Shown in pieces: positions 8,593 to 17,617 of a DNA stretch of 64,000 bases. The notes under the pieces were generated by a model. The model did no database searches. It was not told the DNA's origin and worked only from the letters and a program-made list of their open reading frames with translations. Origin of the DNA: Gp13-AA77 sp035946735 (lineage in GTDB: Bacteria; Acidobacteriota; Terriglobia; UBA7540). The stretch covers positions 21,628 through 85,627 of the forward strand of contig DASYYZ010000172.1 of assembly GCA_035946735.1 (NCBI GenBank). The letters run 5' to 3'. The translations under genes and the position numbers were made by a program. The stretch's first letter is position 1. Every line of letters starts with the position of its first letter.

Positions 8593-8957
8593 TTCTGGCA
8601 GACACCTCGGTGTGGGTGGCGCACTTCCGCAAGGCCGTGCCGGGGCTCGTCGCGTTATTGAACGACGGTTTGGTTTTGGCGCATCCGCTGGTGCTCGGTG
8701 AGTTGGCCTGCGGTAATCTCCGCAACCGCGCCCGCATTCTGCGCGACCTCGGTGCGCTGCCCTCTGCGGTTTCCGCAGTTCACGAAGAGGTCATGAGGCT
8801 GGTTGAGAGCCGTAGGCTCTGGGGCCTCGGCATCGGCTGGATCGACGCCCACCTGCTTGCTTCGGCGCTGCTTTCGAACTGTCCAATCTGGACGCTCGAT
8901 CGAAGGCTTCTTCGAGCGGCCGCCGCCGCCGGAGCGCGACTCCACCACCCCTCGTAG
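8589..8957 (+). CDS. vapC: VapC-type PIN-domain ribonuclease toxin
   Basis: A PIN-domain endoribonuclease of about 122 residues. The acidic active-site residues are all present: Asp in LADTSVWV at the N-terminus, Glu in LGELACG, Asp in GWIDAHLLAS and Asp in WTLDRRL. The first catalytic Asp lies upstream of any ATG, GTG or TTG in the frame. The family alignment (usually MILVDTSVW) needs initiation at CTG 8589, overlapping the vapB stop. Starting at GTG 8610 would remove the Asp and inactivate the enzyme. Confidence 0.85.
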   Translation: MILADTSVWVAHFRKAVPGLVALLNDGLVLAHPLVLGELACGNLRNRARILRDLGALPSAVSAVHEEVMRLVESRRLWGLGIGWIDAHLLASALLSNCPIWTLDRRLLRAAAAAGARLHHPS

Positions 8958-9209
8958 CGCGGCGCCAGGGCTGTCATCGGCCAAGCCCCAAGAGCGTCGC
9001 CGCCTCGGCTTTGAGGCCGGTCGGCGGCCCTTGAGCGAACACGCCGGACCGGCGCACGATCTCGGTTTCGTGACCCGCGATCAGCACGTATAACGTAATC
9101 AGTTAAGGTCGTACGCCCAGGCATCATTAAATGAGGACACGGGCGTCCTGTCCGCCGTAGAGCCTTATTGCCCCGCTCGCCTTTGCCCGGAGGGCAACGC
9201 CGTGGGTAG

Positions 9210-9270
9210 CCGTAGGTGGCAACCTACGGATGGGAGGTCCGGCACGGTGAATCAACCCCCTTCGGGGTTG
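9210..9270. repeat. Pair of short hairpin repeats
   Basis: CCGTAGGT-ggca-ACCTACGG (9210-9229) is a perfect 8-bp hairpin. CAACCCC-cttc-GGGGTTG (9253-9270) is a perfect 7-bp hairpin with a 4-base loop. Two such palindromes close together in a non-coding stretch look like REP/BIME-type repeats. Confidence 0.5.
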
Positions 9271-9408
9271 AACGGGGGGCAGAAGCCCTCGGGGCCACGA
9301 TCGCGATGGTCCAAGCCGCACAGCCTCGCCGCGGTGCGAGCCGTCCTCCGCCGGCGCCCGGTTTTAACCATTTCAAAGCAAGTTTTGCCGCGCCAGGCGG
9401 GGCCCTTA

Positions 9409-9491
9409 TTGTCGTTTTCTGAACGCCTGACCTGGATCGGAAACCGGTCTTGTTGTCGTTTTCTGAACGCCTTTGTGAAGAAGTTGCACAC
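9409..9491 (-). mobile_element. Solo terminal end of an old insertion sequence
   Basis: Two exact 20-bp direct copies of ttgtcgttttctgaacgcct (9409-9428 and 9453-9472) lie 44 bases apart, followed by TTGCACAC (9484-9491). In reverse complement this reads GTGTGCAA, 11 bases, then AGGCGTTCAG repeats. The same arrangement, with the same 11-base gap and a 45-base repeat period, occurs at 60298-60310 plus 62978-63053. Multiple subterminal repeats next to a TGTGCAA tip resemble IS21-type ends, but no transposase remains here. The family name is inference. Confidence 0.6.
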
Positions 9492-9576
9492 TTATTAAAA
9501 GCCATAGATTATGAAAGTCCTTTAGAATCGGTGGTAGCCCCGAGGCGGGAAAAGGGGGCCGATCAGGAGACCATCC

Positions 9577-11553
9577 ATGAAGACTGTACACAGGCGTAAT
9601 GGAGCCGTCCTTGCCGTGGCCGCGGTGCTCGGGTGCCTTGCCGCCGCGCGGATCATCCCCCGCCAGGCAGGCTCCGGGAAAGGCGCCGGGGACTGGCCCG
9701 TCTTCGGCCACGACCCCGGCGGAATGCGCTACTCGCCGCTCGCGCAAATCAATCGAGAGAACGCGTCCGAGCTCAAAGTGGCCTGGGTGTTCCACACCGG
9801 CGACATCTCCGACGGCACTTTCGACCGCAAAAGAAGCGGGTTTGAGGGCACTCCGATTGTGGTGGACGGCGCCCTCTTTGTCACCACCGGATTCAATCGG
9901 GTGATCGCGCTTGATCCCAAGACAGGCAGCCAGCGTTGGGCCTACGATCCCTTCGTGGATCAGACCGGCGATTACGGCGATGGTTTGATCAATCGCGGCG
10001 TCGCTACCTGGCTTGACCCCGAACGAGCTGCCGGCAAGCCCTGCCGCCGGCGGCTCTTCGAAGCCACCCTCGATGCCCGTCTGGTCGCGCTGGACGCGGC
10101 TACCGGCGCTCCCTGCACGGATTTTGGCCAGAGCGGGCAGGTGAGCCTCAGAAACGTGCCCCGCTATGTGGGCGGCTGGTATCACATGACCTCTCCGCCG
10201 GCCGTCATCGACGGTCTGGTCGTGGTCGGATCGGCGATCGATGACAATGCACGTGTCGATATGCCGAGCGGCGTGGTGCGAGCTTTCGACGCGCGCACGG
10301 GTGCGCTCGGTTGGAGCTGGGATCCGGTTCCACCGAACTCCCCCGAAGCGGGCAAGGGTTCGGCGTCGGGGGCCAGCGCGCCCAAGCCGTGGCGCACCGG
10401 CGCGGGCAATGCCTGGTCCGTTATGGCCGTCGACCCGAAGCGCGATCTCGTGTTCGTTCCTACGGGCAGCCTGAGCCCGGACTACTACGGCGGTCTCAGG
10501 CCCGGGGACGGCAAGTGGGCAGATTCAGTGGTAGCTTTGCACGCCAAAACCGGCGAGATGGCCTGGGGCTTTCAGCTCGTTCATCACGATCTTTGGGACT
10601 ATGATTCCGCCTCGCCGCCGCTGCTCGCCACCGTAGAGCACGCGGGGCAAAAGGTTCCGGTGGTGATCCAGGGTAACAAGACCGGTCTCCTCTTCGTCCT
10701 GAATCGGTACACGGGCGCGCCTGTATTCCCTGTGGAAGAGCGGCCCGTGCCTCAAACCGACGTGCCTGGGGAGGTGACCTCGCCCACCCAGCCTTTTCCG
10801 GCAGCGCCGCCCGCACTGGTCCCGCAGCACGTGTCGGCAGATGATGCCTGGGGTGTCACACCCGAGGATCGCGAGGCCTGCCGCGAGGCGATTCGCGGAT
10901 TGCGCAACGAAGGCATCTTTACTCCACCGAGCGTAGCGGGATCGCTGGCAATTCCCGGCAACGTCGGCGGTATGAACTGGAGTGGCTCGGCCTTCGATCC
11001 CGAGCGCGGCCTGCTGGTGGTGAATACCAACAACTTTCCCACCAAGGTCCGGCTCATCCCGCGTGAGCATTTCAGGGATGAGGCTTTCCGGCACACTGAA
11101 AACGGCGAGTACAGTTCCCAAACTGGAGCGCCCTTCGGCATGTTTCGACGTCCCCTACTCTCCCCAAAAGCGCACTTGCCTTGCAATCCGCCACCTTGGG
11201 GTACGCTCGCGGCGGTCGACATGACGGAAGGCAAGATCCGTTGGCAGGTGCCGCTGGGCTCGTTCAGTCCGGCCATTGCGGCGGTACCCAAGGGCGGGCT
11301 AAGCCTGGGCGGTCCGATTGTGACCGGGGGCGGGCTTGCATTCATCGCCGGCACATATGATCCCTTCATCCGTGCTTTCGACGTGGAAACCGGCAAGGAG
11401 CTTTGGAAAGCGCAACTGCCAGCGAGCGGTCATGCCATGCCGATGACCTACCAGTTGAACGGGAAACAGTACGTGGTGATCGCGGCGGGCGGACATGCCA
11501 AGATCGACGAGGAGCCCCAAAGCGACGCGCTCGTGGCCTTCGCATTGCCCTGA
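9577..11553 (+). CDS. Secreted PQQ-dependent dehydrogenase (quinoprotein, Gcd-like)
   Basis: A 658-residue pyrroloquinoline-quinone dehydrogenase, predicted to oxidise a sugar or alcohol in the periplasm and pass electrons to ubiquinone. A single N-terminal signal segment (about 10-27) replaces the four or five helices of true membrane glucose dehydrogenase. The rest is a beta-propeller with repeated WxxP/GxxxW-type blades: DWPVFGHDPGGMRYSPL at the first blade, HHDLWDYDSASPPLLATV in the middle and a KELWKAQLP blade near the end. No CxxCH haem motif, so it is not a quinohaemoprotein. Substrate not deducible. It is followed by an MFS transporter gene that could import the product. Confidence 0.9.
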   Translation: MKTVHRRNGAVLAVAAVLGCLAAARIIPRQAGSGKGAGDWPVFGHDPGGMRYSPLAQINRENASELKVAWVFHTGDISDGTFDRKRSGFEGTPIVVDGALFVTTGFNRVIALDPKTGSQRWAYDPFVDQTGDYGDGLINRGVATWLDPERAAGKPCRRRLFEATLDARLVALDAATGAPCTDFGQSGQVSLRNVPRYVGGWYHMTSPPAVIDGLVVVGSAIDDNARVDMPSGVVRAFDARTGALGWSWDPVPPNSPEAGKGSASGASAPKPWRTGAGNAWSVMAVDPKRDLVFVPTGSLSPDYYGGLRPGDGKWADSVVALHAKTGEMAWGFQLVHHDLWDYDSASPPLLATVEHAGQKVPVVIQGNKTGLLFVLNRYTGAPVFPVEERPVPQTDVPGEVTSPTQPFPAAPPALVPQHVSADDAWGVTPEDREACREAIRGLRNEGIFTPPSVAGSLAIPGNVGGMNWSGSAFDPERGLLVVNTNNFPTKVRLIPREHFRDEAFRHTENGEYSSQTGAPFGMFRRPLLSPKAHLPCNPPPWGTLAAVDMTEGKIRWQVPLGSFSPAIAAVPKGGLSLGGPIVTGGGLAFIAGTYDPFIRAFDVETGKELWKAQLPASGHAMPMTYQLNGKQYVVIAAGGHAKIDEEPQSDALVAFALP

Positions 11554-11669
11554 TGCAGTCGGCAGTGAGCGGTAGACCAAACAAGGTTCGGGGACCGCTT
11601 GAACCTTAGTCTTTGCAGCGACTTTTGAGGTTTCTGGCGGAGCCGCGCTAGCGATATGCTTGGCGAGCA

Positions 11670-12944
11670 GTGAAGATATCTCATGAGCCCGATCCGAGCC
11701 CTGTAGCCGCGGAGTCTGGCGCCGCTCTCGCCGGCCGCTGGACAATTGTCGGCCTTCTTTTCGCAGCATCCCTGATCAACTACCTGGATCGCGGCACCAT
11801 GTCGGTTGCCCTGCCTGCGCTGGGGCGCACGCTCAGTCTGGGGCCGCAGGCGAAAGGGCTGCTGCAATCCGCATTCTTCTGGTCCTACGCGCTGATGCAG
11901 ATTCCAATTGGGCGCGCGGCCGACCGGGCCAACCTTCGCTGGCTCTATGCTGGAGCCTTCGCCCTCTGGTCGCTGGCTCAAGGCTTGACGGGATTCGCCG
12001 GCAGCCTCGGAGCGCTGATGGCTTTCCGCATGCTGCTCGGAGTCGGAGAATCGATCTATCTCCCGGGCGGAACCAAGATCGTGAGCCGGCTGTTTGCGCC
12101 CATCGAGCGTGGCTTGCCGTGCGGCTTGTTCGACTTCGGCACCCGTATCGGTCTCGCGCTCGGGGGTCTCGTAATTCCGTTGTTCCTGACGCGATTCGGC
12201 TGGCAGCTGACGTTCCGGCTAGTTGGGTTTACGGCGCTGTTATGGCTGGTTCCCTGGCTGCTGTTCACGCGCGGCCACGCCCTGGGGAGAAGCGCCCCGG
12301 CGCAACCAGATCGACCCTCCCTGCGGCGCGGCATGGGACGGCTTCTTCGCAACCGCAATCTGATTGGCATCTGCCTGGGTTTCTTCTGCTTCGACTATTA
12401 CTGGTACCTGCTGGTGACCTGGCTGCCGGACTACCTGGTGACCGTACGGCATTTCACTATTGTTGGAGCCGGATTCTACTCCTCAGTCCCTTTTCTTGTC
12501 TTCGGCGTGAGCGAGCCTATCGGCGGCTGGATCGCCGACCGCTTGATTCGGAGGGGATGGGACGAGACCCGCACGCGCAAGGGGATCGTCACGGTGGCCT
12601 TTCTCACCGGCCTGCTGCTGATTCCGGCTTCGAGGGTTGAGAGCGCTTCCGCCGCTGTGATTCTTGTGATCGGTGCCTGCCTGGTGGGTCTTGCTACGGG
12701 CAACCTGATCGTGATCCTGCAGTGCTGCGCGCCGCAGGAAGAAGTAGGGCTGTGGACGGGCTTTGAGAACTTTGCCGGCAACATCGGCGGGGTTCTGGCG
12801 CCGCTCGTCACGGGCTTCCTGATCGCCCGCACCGGTTCGTACGCGCCCGGCTTCGCCCTGGCCGCGATCACGCTCTTGAGCGGCCTGTTGAGTTACTGGT
12901 TCATCGTGGGAAAACTGCTTCCACCGGGCGAAGCTCGGAGCTAG
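11670..12944 (+). CDS. MFS transporter, anion:cation symporter-like
   Basis: A 424-residue inner-membrane transporter with about twelve helices. The first helix reads SLINYLDRGTMSVALP, the signature of the anion:cation symporter (ACS) branch of the major facilitator superfamily, which carries hexuronates, glucarate and other organic anions. The loop between helices 2 and 3 has GRAADRANLRWL in the family position. Start at GTG 11670. It lies 116 bases downstream of the PQQ dehydrogenase on the same strand. An attractive but unproven link is uptake of the aldonic acid that such a dehydrogenase would make. Confidence 0.85.
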   Translation: MKISHEPDPSPVAAESGAALAGRWTIVGLLFAASLINYLDRGTMSVALPALGRTLSLGPQAKGLLQSAFFWSYALMQIPIGRAADRANLRWLYAGAFALWSLAQGLTGFAGSLGALMAFRMLLGVGESIYLPGGTKIVSRLFAPIERGLPCGLFDFGTRIGLALGGLVIPLFLTRFGWQLTFRLVGFTALLWLVPWLLFTRGHALGRSAPAQPDRPSLRRGMGRLLRNRNLIGICLGFFCFDYYWYLLVTWLPDYLVTVRHFTIVGAGFYSSVPFLVFGVSEPIGGWIADRLIRRGWDETRTRKGIVTVAFLTGLLLIPASRVESASAAVILVIGACLVGLATGNLIVILQCCAPQEEVGLWTGFENFAGNIGGVLAPLVTGFLIARTGSYAPGFALAAITLLSGLLSYWFIVGKLLPPGEARS

Positions 12945-13010
12945 CTGACAAACTGACTTATCGACACGCCTCGCGAGGACGAGCGCGTCTAGGTATACGC
13001 ACGCGAGCCG

Positions 13011-13877
13011 TCAAGGTTCTTGCTTTGGAGCCTTAAATCTCGCCTGAACTGCGGATCGCGTACAACGCAGTGTGTCCTCAAGGGATGCGCGAGGCACGCT
13101 GGCGATGAAAGGCTTCACCATCCAGCCGACGCCAGCGGGAATAGCGCGGCTTAGCGAGATCGCTTCCACTTCGAGATAGGTCCCGCCCTCCTGCTGGGCA
13201 AAACGCCAGTAGGTGTCGATTCGCCACATGAAGCCGGCTCCCTCGCCATCGGGAAGATCGTGCTCCCCGGACTTGCCGGGATTTTCCACCTGCGAGACGC
13301 GCGTGGAATACGAGCGGCTATACCAGTGCGCGGGGTCAAGTTCTGTGTAAACGATGTCGTGCTCGGTATCCAGGGTCACCGTGATCACGTGGTGCTCCCG
13401 GAAACGCATCGTCGCCTTGAAGTGCTCGCCATCGCGGCTGATCAGGCGGGACTTCACGACTTCAGGGTAGAAATCGTGCTTGTGATTGTAGTCCTGCACC
13501 ACGTTCAGGACGTCATCCAAGGAGGCATGAGGAATAAAAACGGTGCCCAGCCAGTGGTGAATCATGCCGTCGGGAATGGCGATCGCCGCGCCCGAGGGGT
13601 CACGCGTGACGAGGGGCGCCATGTAGACCTCGCCCTGGCGGAGCGATTCCAAAGCCCGGCTGCGCTCGCCTGTGCCGAGAGTGTTGACGTAGAGGAAGAC
13701 CTGCGGGTCGCTGAGCTGCTTCGTCGCGCGCTGCTCAGTTAACGTGACGTAACGGTCGAAACCGGCTAGTGTCTCAGGCTTAAGGTCGCCTGAGCGCCCT
13801 AAGACTGCCGCCGCCGTCATGCTCAGGAGCAAGAGGCAGGTTGGTGTGATGCTCCTGAACGCACCAATGACTTTCAT
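13011..13877 (-). CDS. Secreted protein with START/SRPBCC-like fold, unknown function
   Basis: A 288-residue secreted protein. I start it at ATG 13877 because AGGAG precedes it and a clear signal peptide follows (MKVIGAFRSITPTCLLLLSM...). The mature part has the alternating pattern of a lipid-binding or polyketide-cyclase-like domain (about 125-280): a HHWLGTVFIP strand, DVLNVVQDYNHKHDFYPEVVKS, and a long C-terminal helix. No catalytic motif is recognisable. It faces rlmN divergently. Function unknown. Confidence 0.65.
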   Translation of the reverse strand: MKVIGAFRSITPTCLLLLSMTAAAVLGRSGDLKPETLAGFDRYVTLTEQRATKQLSDPQVFLYVNTLGTGERSRALESLRQGEVYMAPLVTRDPSGAAIAIPDGMIHHWLGTVFIPHASLDDVLNVVQDYNHKHDFYPEVVKSRLISRDGEHFKATMRFREHHVITVTLDTEHDIVYTELDPAHWYSRSYSTRVSQVENPGKSGEHDLPDGEGAGFMWRIDTYWRFAQQEGGTYLEVEAISLSRAIPAGVGWMVKPFIASVPRASLEDTLRCTRSAVQARFKAPKQEP

Positions 13878-14025
13878 CCTTGCTCCTGCTCGCGAGTATA
13901 TGGGACGGCGAATGCCGCGGGCAAACGACCCCGAAGCGAACTGTTTGACGCTAATTTCGAGCCGCGATGGGTTGCCATGAGCGCGTGGTAAAATCACTGA
14001 AGAGCGTCTTTAGATCCGGCTCTTC

Positions 14026-15258
14026 ATGCGTCCCGCCATTTTCATGACGAAGACGACGACCAATCTCGTGGGTCTGACCCGGCACGAACTCGAAGAGTTG
14101 GCGGTCTCTCTGCGGCAGCAACGATATCGGGGACGTCAACTCTACCACGGCATCTACGGCCGCCTGCGCCAGGACTTCAGCGCCTTTACCGATCTCGATC
14201 TTGGCTTCCGCCGGCAGCTCGCCGCGAATTACGAGATCGCACACCTTCCGGTACTGCGGGAACTCACTTCCCGGGACGAATCGATCCGGTACCTCCTGGG
14301 CCTCCCGGAGGGCGCGTCGATCGAGGCGGTGTGCATGCCGTGGCGGTTCGAGCGCCGTGGCGGCCGGCCAGTGGCCACTCCTTCAGGCCGCGAGCCGTTG
14401 ACGCCTAGCGACACGGAACGCCAGGACTTGAACGCCGAGGCCGAGGAGCCGCGCACCACGCTCTGCATCTCGTCACAGGTGGGTTGCGCGGTCGGCTGCC
14501 GCTTCTGTTTCACGGGACTATTGGGCGCTGGTCGGAATTTGACTCCGGGGGAAATCGTCGGACAGGTTCTGACCATCGCGCAGGCTCGCGTCCTGTGGGG
14601 AGCTGACGCGAAGCGGCAGAGTGCGGGTTCAGAGCGGGGGAACGGGATCCGCGCCTTGAATCCACGCGCGGCCCCGCGAATGAACATCGTGTTCATGGGG
14701 CAGGGCGAGCCGCTGCTCAATCTGGATTCGGTGCTGAGAGCGGTGGAGATCCTGGCTGACTCGGGCGCCTGCGGGGTGCCCTTGCGCCGCATCACCATTT
14801 CAACAGCCGGGATCGTGCCGCGCATCTATGATCTCGCTCGTCAGAAGGTGCGCCCGAAACTGGCGATCTCGCTTAACGCCTCAAACGACGAGCAGCGCGA
14901 CGCGCTCATGCCGATCAATCGAAAGTATCCGCTCAGCGTTCTGCTCCAAGCCTGCCGCTCTTATCCGCTCCGCACGCGAGAGCGGCTCACCTTCGAGTAC
15001 GTAATGCTCAAGGATCTGAATGATAGCGACGGGGACGCGGTGCGCGTTGCAAGGCTGCTCGCTGGAATACCGGCCCGGGTCAACCTGATACCCTACAACG
15101 GCGGTACGGGGCTTCCCTACCGTTCCTCTCCGCTAGAGCGTGTATATGGCTTCGAAAAAGTGCTCCGTGAGCGGGGCGTCCCAACATTCGTTCGCATATC
15201 GCGGGGGCGGGACATCATGGCAGCGTGCGGTCAATTGAGCCTGTCCGGTACGAGCTAG
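14026..15258 (+). CDS. rlmN: 23S rRNA (adenine2503-C2)/tRNA (adenine37-C2) methyltransferase RlmN
   Basis: A radical-SAM methyltransferase of 410 residues that methylates C2 of A2503 in 23S rRNA and A37 of some tRNAs. The CxxxCxxC iron-sulfur motif is seen in VGCAVGCRFCFTG, followed by the family's GEIVGQV, MNIVFMGQGEPLLN, RRITISTAGIVP and LAISLNASNDEQRD. The C-terminal Cys in ISRGRDIMAACGQL is the second catalytic cysteine. It is somewhat longer than E. coli RlmN (384) owing to inserted loops before the cluster motif and before FMGQGEP. Its last bases overlap the convergent pgeF gene. Confidence 0.95.
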   Translation: MRPAIFMTKTTTNLVGLTRHELEELAVSLRQQRYRGRQLYHGIYGRLRQDFSAFTDLDLGFRRQLAANYEIAHLPVLRELTSRDESIRYLLGLPEGASIEAVCMPWRFERRGGRPVATPSGREPLTPSDTERQDLNAEAEEPRTTLCISSQVGCAVGCRFCFTGLLGAGRNLTPGEIVGQVLTIAQARVLWGADAKRQSAGSERGNGIRALNPRAAPRMNIVFMGQGEPLLNLDSVLRAVEILADSGACGVPLRRITISTAGIVPRIYDLARQKVRPKLAISLNASNDEQRDALMPINRKYPLSVLLQACRSYPLRTRERLTFEYVMLKDLNDSDGDAVRVARLLAGIPARVNLIPYNGGTGLPYRSSPLERVYGFEKVLRERGVPTFVRISRGRDIMAACGQLSLSGTS

Positions 15259-16286
15259 ACGTGTTCGGGTTTACCTTCCGGTCGCTCCCGAAGGCCTATC
15301 ACGGCCATCATTCTGCCGGCGCGAACGCCTTCCCGGCGATGCGAGAAGAACAGATCCCCGCGGCATGCCGTGCAGTAGGCGGTTTCATGAATGGCGGACG
15401 GTTTGAGGCCGCCTGCAGTGAGTTGGCTCCGAGCCACAGCGGCCAGGTCGAGGTGCAATGCCGGCCGGGGGCGGGCGTGACCGGGCGGAGCTTGGGTGTG
15501 GAAGAGCATGGTATGCCGTTCCGGAGGTCCTTGCAGGTCGCGCTCGGCGGGCTTGCGCAAGAAGGCGTCGCTATCGACAAATTGGCTCGCGAACGCCTCC
15601 GCCACCTCGTCACCAACCTCGTAGCAGCAGAACCCGATAGAGGGTCCGAGAGCCGCCACCTGGTTCTGCGGATTCGAGTTGAAGATGCGTCGCAACTCGC
15701 CCACAACCTTTTCCACGATCCTCGCCAAAGCTCCGCGCCAGCCGGCGTGAATCGCCGCTACTACCCGGAGCCGCGTGTCGGCAATGAGCACGGGAAGGCA
15801 ATCCGCCATCCGGACGGTCAGCAGGACGCCGCGTTCGGCGGTCAGCAACGCGTCGCCAGGTTGGTTTTCGCGCTGCGGAGCCCCAGAACACATCCCGGCT
15901 GGCGGGAGCGGCGGCAGTGTGTAGCCGGCGACCCGATAGTCCAGCGGCCGCAGGTGGCCCGGACCGGCGGGTGCAGTGTCAGATCGCAAGCCGACGACTT
16001 GATAGACGAGGGCCGAGTGGATCTGCCTCAAGCTCGCAATCCCGGGAAACGGTCCTAGCGTGTTAGAGAAGATCTGCCGATTATGTTCTATGGTGGCAGG
16101 CTGTACGCCGGGAGTCAGCCCTAAATTGAAATCGTCATGCCGCCGGCGGGTCGCACCACCCAATCCGGCCGGCGATGCGTGGCGTATGCTGAATCCGTGC
16201 GCCAGCCAGGGAAAGCGCGAGAGCGCCGTCGATTCAAGCCAAGTGAGGCCGTTTCGAGAGACAAGCCGAAGGGGGTCGCGTGCCAA
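15255..16286 (-). CDS. pgeF: Purine nucleoside phosphorylase/multicopper polyphenol oxidase family protein (YfiH)
   Basis: A 343-residue cytosolic protein of the YfiH/PgeF family (formerly called laccase-domain), whose members cleave adenosine and related nucleosides. Conserved metal-site elements are visible: GDALLT, MADCLPVLIAD, AAIHAGWRGALARI, LGPSIGFCCYEVG and the terminal TACRGDLFFSHRREG..GRMMAVIGL. It is longer than most members (about 250-290), with an extended N-terminus and an inserted loop around 110-150. The frame opens with TTG at 16286; a shorter N-terminus is possible. Its end overlaps rlmN by four bases, tail to tail. Confidence 0.88.
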   Translation of the reverse strand: MARDPLRLVSRNGLTWLESTALSRFPWLAHGFSIRHASPAGLGGATRRRHDDFNLGLTPGVQPATIEHNRQIFSNTLGPFPGIASLRQIHSALVYQVVGLRSDTAPAGPGHLRPLDYRVAGYTLPPLPPAGMCSGAPQRENQPGDALLTAERGVLLTVRMADCLPVLIADTRLRVVAAIHAGWRGALARIVEKVVGELRRIFNSNPQNQVAALGPSIGFCCYEVGDEVAEAFASQFVDSDAFLRKPAERDLQGPPERHTMLFHTQAPPGHARPRPALHLDLAAVARSQLTAGGLKPSAIHETAYCTACRGDLFFSHRREGVRAGRMMAVIGLRERPEGKPEHV

Positions 16287-16505
16287 GAACCGACTATAAC
16301 ACGCGCTGGAACCGGTGCTCCTCCAGAGCAGACGACGCGGCCGGCGGGATTCCGATAGGGGCAGCGGCGTGCCAGCAATTGTTACTCGGCGACCGTTTGA
16401 AACCGGCCCTCCGATTTGCTATGTTAGTGCGATCTGAGATGCCTCTGTTCGAAGCACCCGAGGCGCCTAACGGGGTGATCTAATCGTCAGGCGGCGAGAG
16501 AGAGA

Positions 16506-16889
16506 ATGATCGTGGGCATTGGGGTCGATCTCGTGGAAACGGCCCGCATCAAGGAAGGCATCGACCAGCACGGCGACAGGTTTATCCGCCGCCTGTACAC
16601 TTCGGGCGAGATTGCTTACTGCGAGCAGTTCAAGAATAGGGCCGAGCGCTTCGCGGCGCGCTTCGCCGCTAAGGAAGCGGCTTTTAAGGCTCTGGGCACG
16701 GGATGGCGTGAAGGCGTGCGCTGGCTGGACGTGGAAGTCTCAAATCAGCCTAGCGGGAAGCCGGAGCTTTTACTTCACGGCAGGGCGGAGGAGCTGGCGC
16801 GCTCCATGGGCGTCAGCCGCAGGTCGATCTCGATTTCCCATGCCGACCACTACGCCGTGGTCCATGTGGTGTTCGAATCCGATGGCTAG
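16506..16889 (+). CDS. acpS: Holo-[acyl-carrier-protein] synthase
   Basis: A 127-residue enzyme that transfers 4'-phosphopantetheine from CoA to acyl carrier protein. The family signatures are complete: MIVGIGVDLVETARI at the N-terminus, with the Mg-binding Asp in GVDLVE; the FAARFAAKEAAFKALGTG motif; and SISHADHYAVVHVV near the end. GAGAGAGA just upstream of the ATG may serve as ribosome site. The stop codon overlaps the start of the next gene by eight bases, indicating coupling with the secreted TonB-domain protein. Confidence 0.96.
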   Translation: MIVGIGVDLVETARIKEGIDQHGDRFIRRLYTSGEIAYCEQFKNRAERFAARFAAKEAAFKALGTGWREGVRWLDVEVSNQPSGKPELLLHGRAEELARSMGVSRRSISISHADHYAVVHVVFESDG

Positions 16890-17598
16890 ACTCGGCGTCT
16901 TACAAGCTTCGAGCGGCTTGGCGTTAGGGCTGCTACTCTTGCCCGCTTGGGCGGCCCCGCAAGGAGACGCTCGGCCGCAAACTGAAGTGCTTAGCGCTCA
17001 CGAGGCGACGCGGCTGCTGATGAACCAAATCAAGCCTGATTACCCGCCGATCGCGCACGCCAATTATATTGAGGGCCAGGTGCAGATGGAATTGATAATC
17101 GACGCGGATGGGCACGTCCGAAGGGCTCATGTGCTGCGGGGTCATCCGTTGCTTGCAGCTTCGGCGCTCAAAGCGATCCGGCGATGGGTCTACCGGCCCT
17201 TCGTCACGGCTGCCGGTCCGGCTCCCTTCAGCACCCAGGTGAGAGTGGTTTTCGACCTCCGCGATTTGCACCAGCAGCGCGACCGCTTCCCGACTTCGCC
17301 CGAACAGGACCTGGAGAGGCAGGTAAGGCCACCCGCGGTGATCGAGCGTAGTCGGGTTTCCCCTGCCGATTCTTCGATTCGCATGCGCGTGCTGGTAGGG
17401 GATGATGGTCATGCCATAGACTCCACTCTGGTTGCCGGACCCGTCGCTTTCTTTGAGTCCGCCCAGCATACAGTGACACAGTGGCGATTCCAACCGGCGC
17501 GCTGGGGCAACCTGGCCGTTCCTTGGTACCTCGACCTTGATGTGCCGGTTGACAGTCGTGAACCAATCAGGGCCGCGATCCGGATTCCGAAATCCTGA
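16882..17598 (+). CDS. Secreted protein with tandem TonB C-terminal-like domains
   Basis: A 238-residue protein with an N-terminal signal segment (MARLGVLQASSGLALGLLLLP) and two consecutive TonB-C-like domains. The first (about 45-130) has the canonical YPPIAHANYIEGQVQMELII and ALKAIRRWVYRPF; the second (about 145-235) is more divergent, with a VTQWRFQPARW element. TonB C-domains normally contact TonB-dependent receptors, but this protein lacks the N-terminal anchor helix plus proline-rich spacer of a true TonB. Start at ATG 16882, overlapping acpS by eight bases. Its role could be periplasmic scaffolding; that is inference. Confidence 0.75.
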   Translation: MARLGVLQASSGLALGLLLLPAWAAPQGDARPQTEVLSAHEATRLLMNQIKPDYPPIAHANYIEGQVQMELIIDADGHVRRAHVLRGHPLLAASALKAIRRWVYRPFVTAAGPAPFSTQVRVVFDLRDLHQQRDRFPTSPEQDLERQVRPPAVIERSRVSPADSSIRMRVLVGDDGHAIDSTLVAGPVAFFESAQHTVTQWRFQPARWGNLAVPWYLDLDVPVDSREPIRAAIRIPKS

Positions 17599-17617
17599 CT
17601 TGACGCGATCACAACCC

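Larger units (their letters stand above)
8958..9576. other. Gene-free region with hairpin repeats and an IS-end remnant
   Basis: No convincing gene is visible. The region contains two tight hairpins (9210-9229 and 9253-9270) and the terminal repeats of an old insertion sequence (9409-9491). The 8958-9110 part shows only short frames on both strands. Confidence 0.45.
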
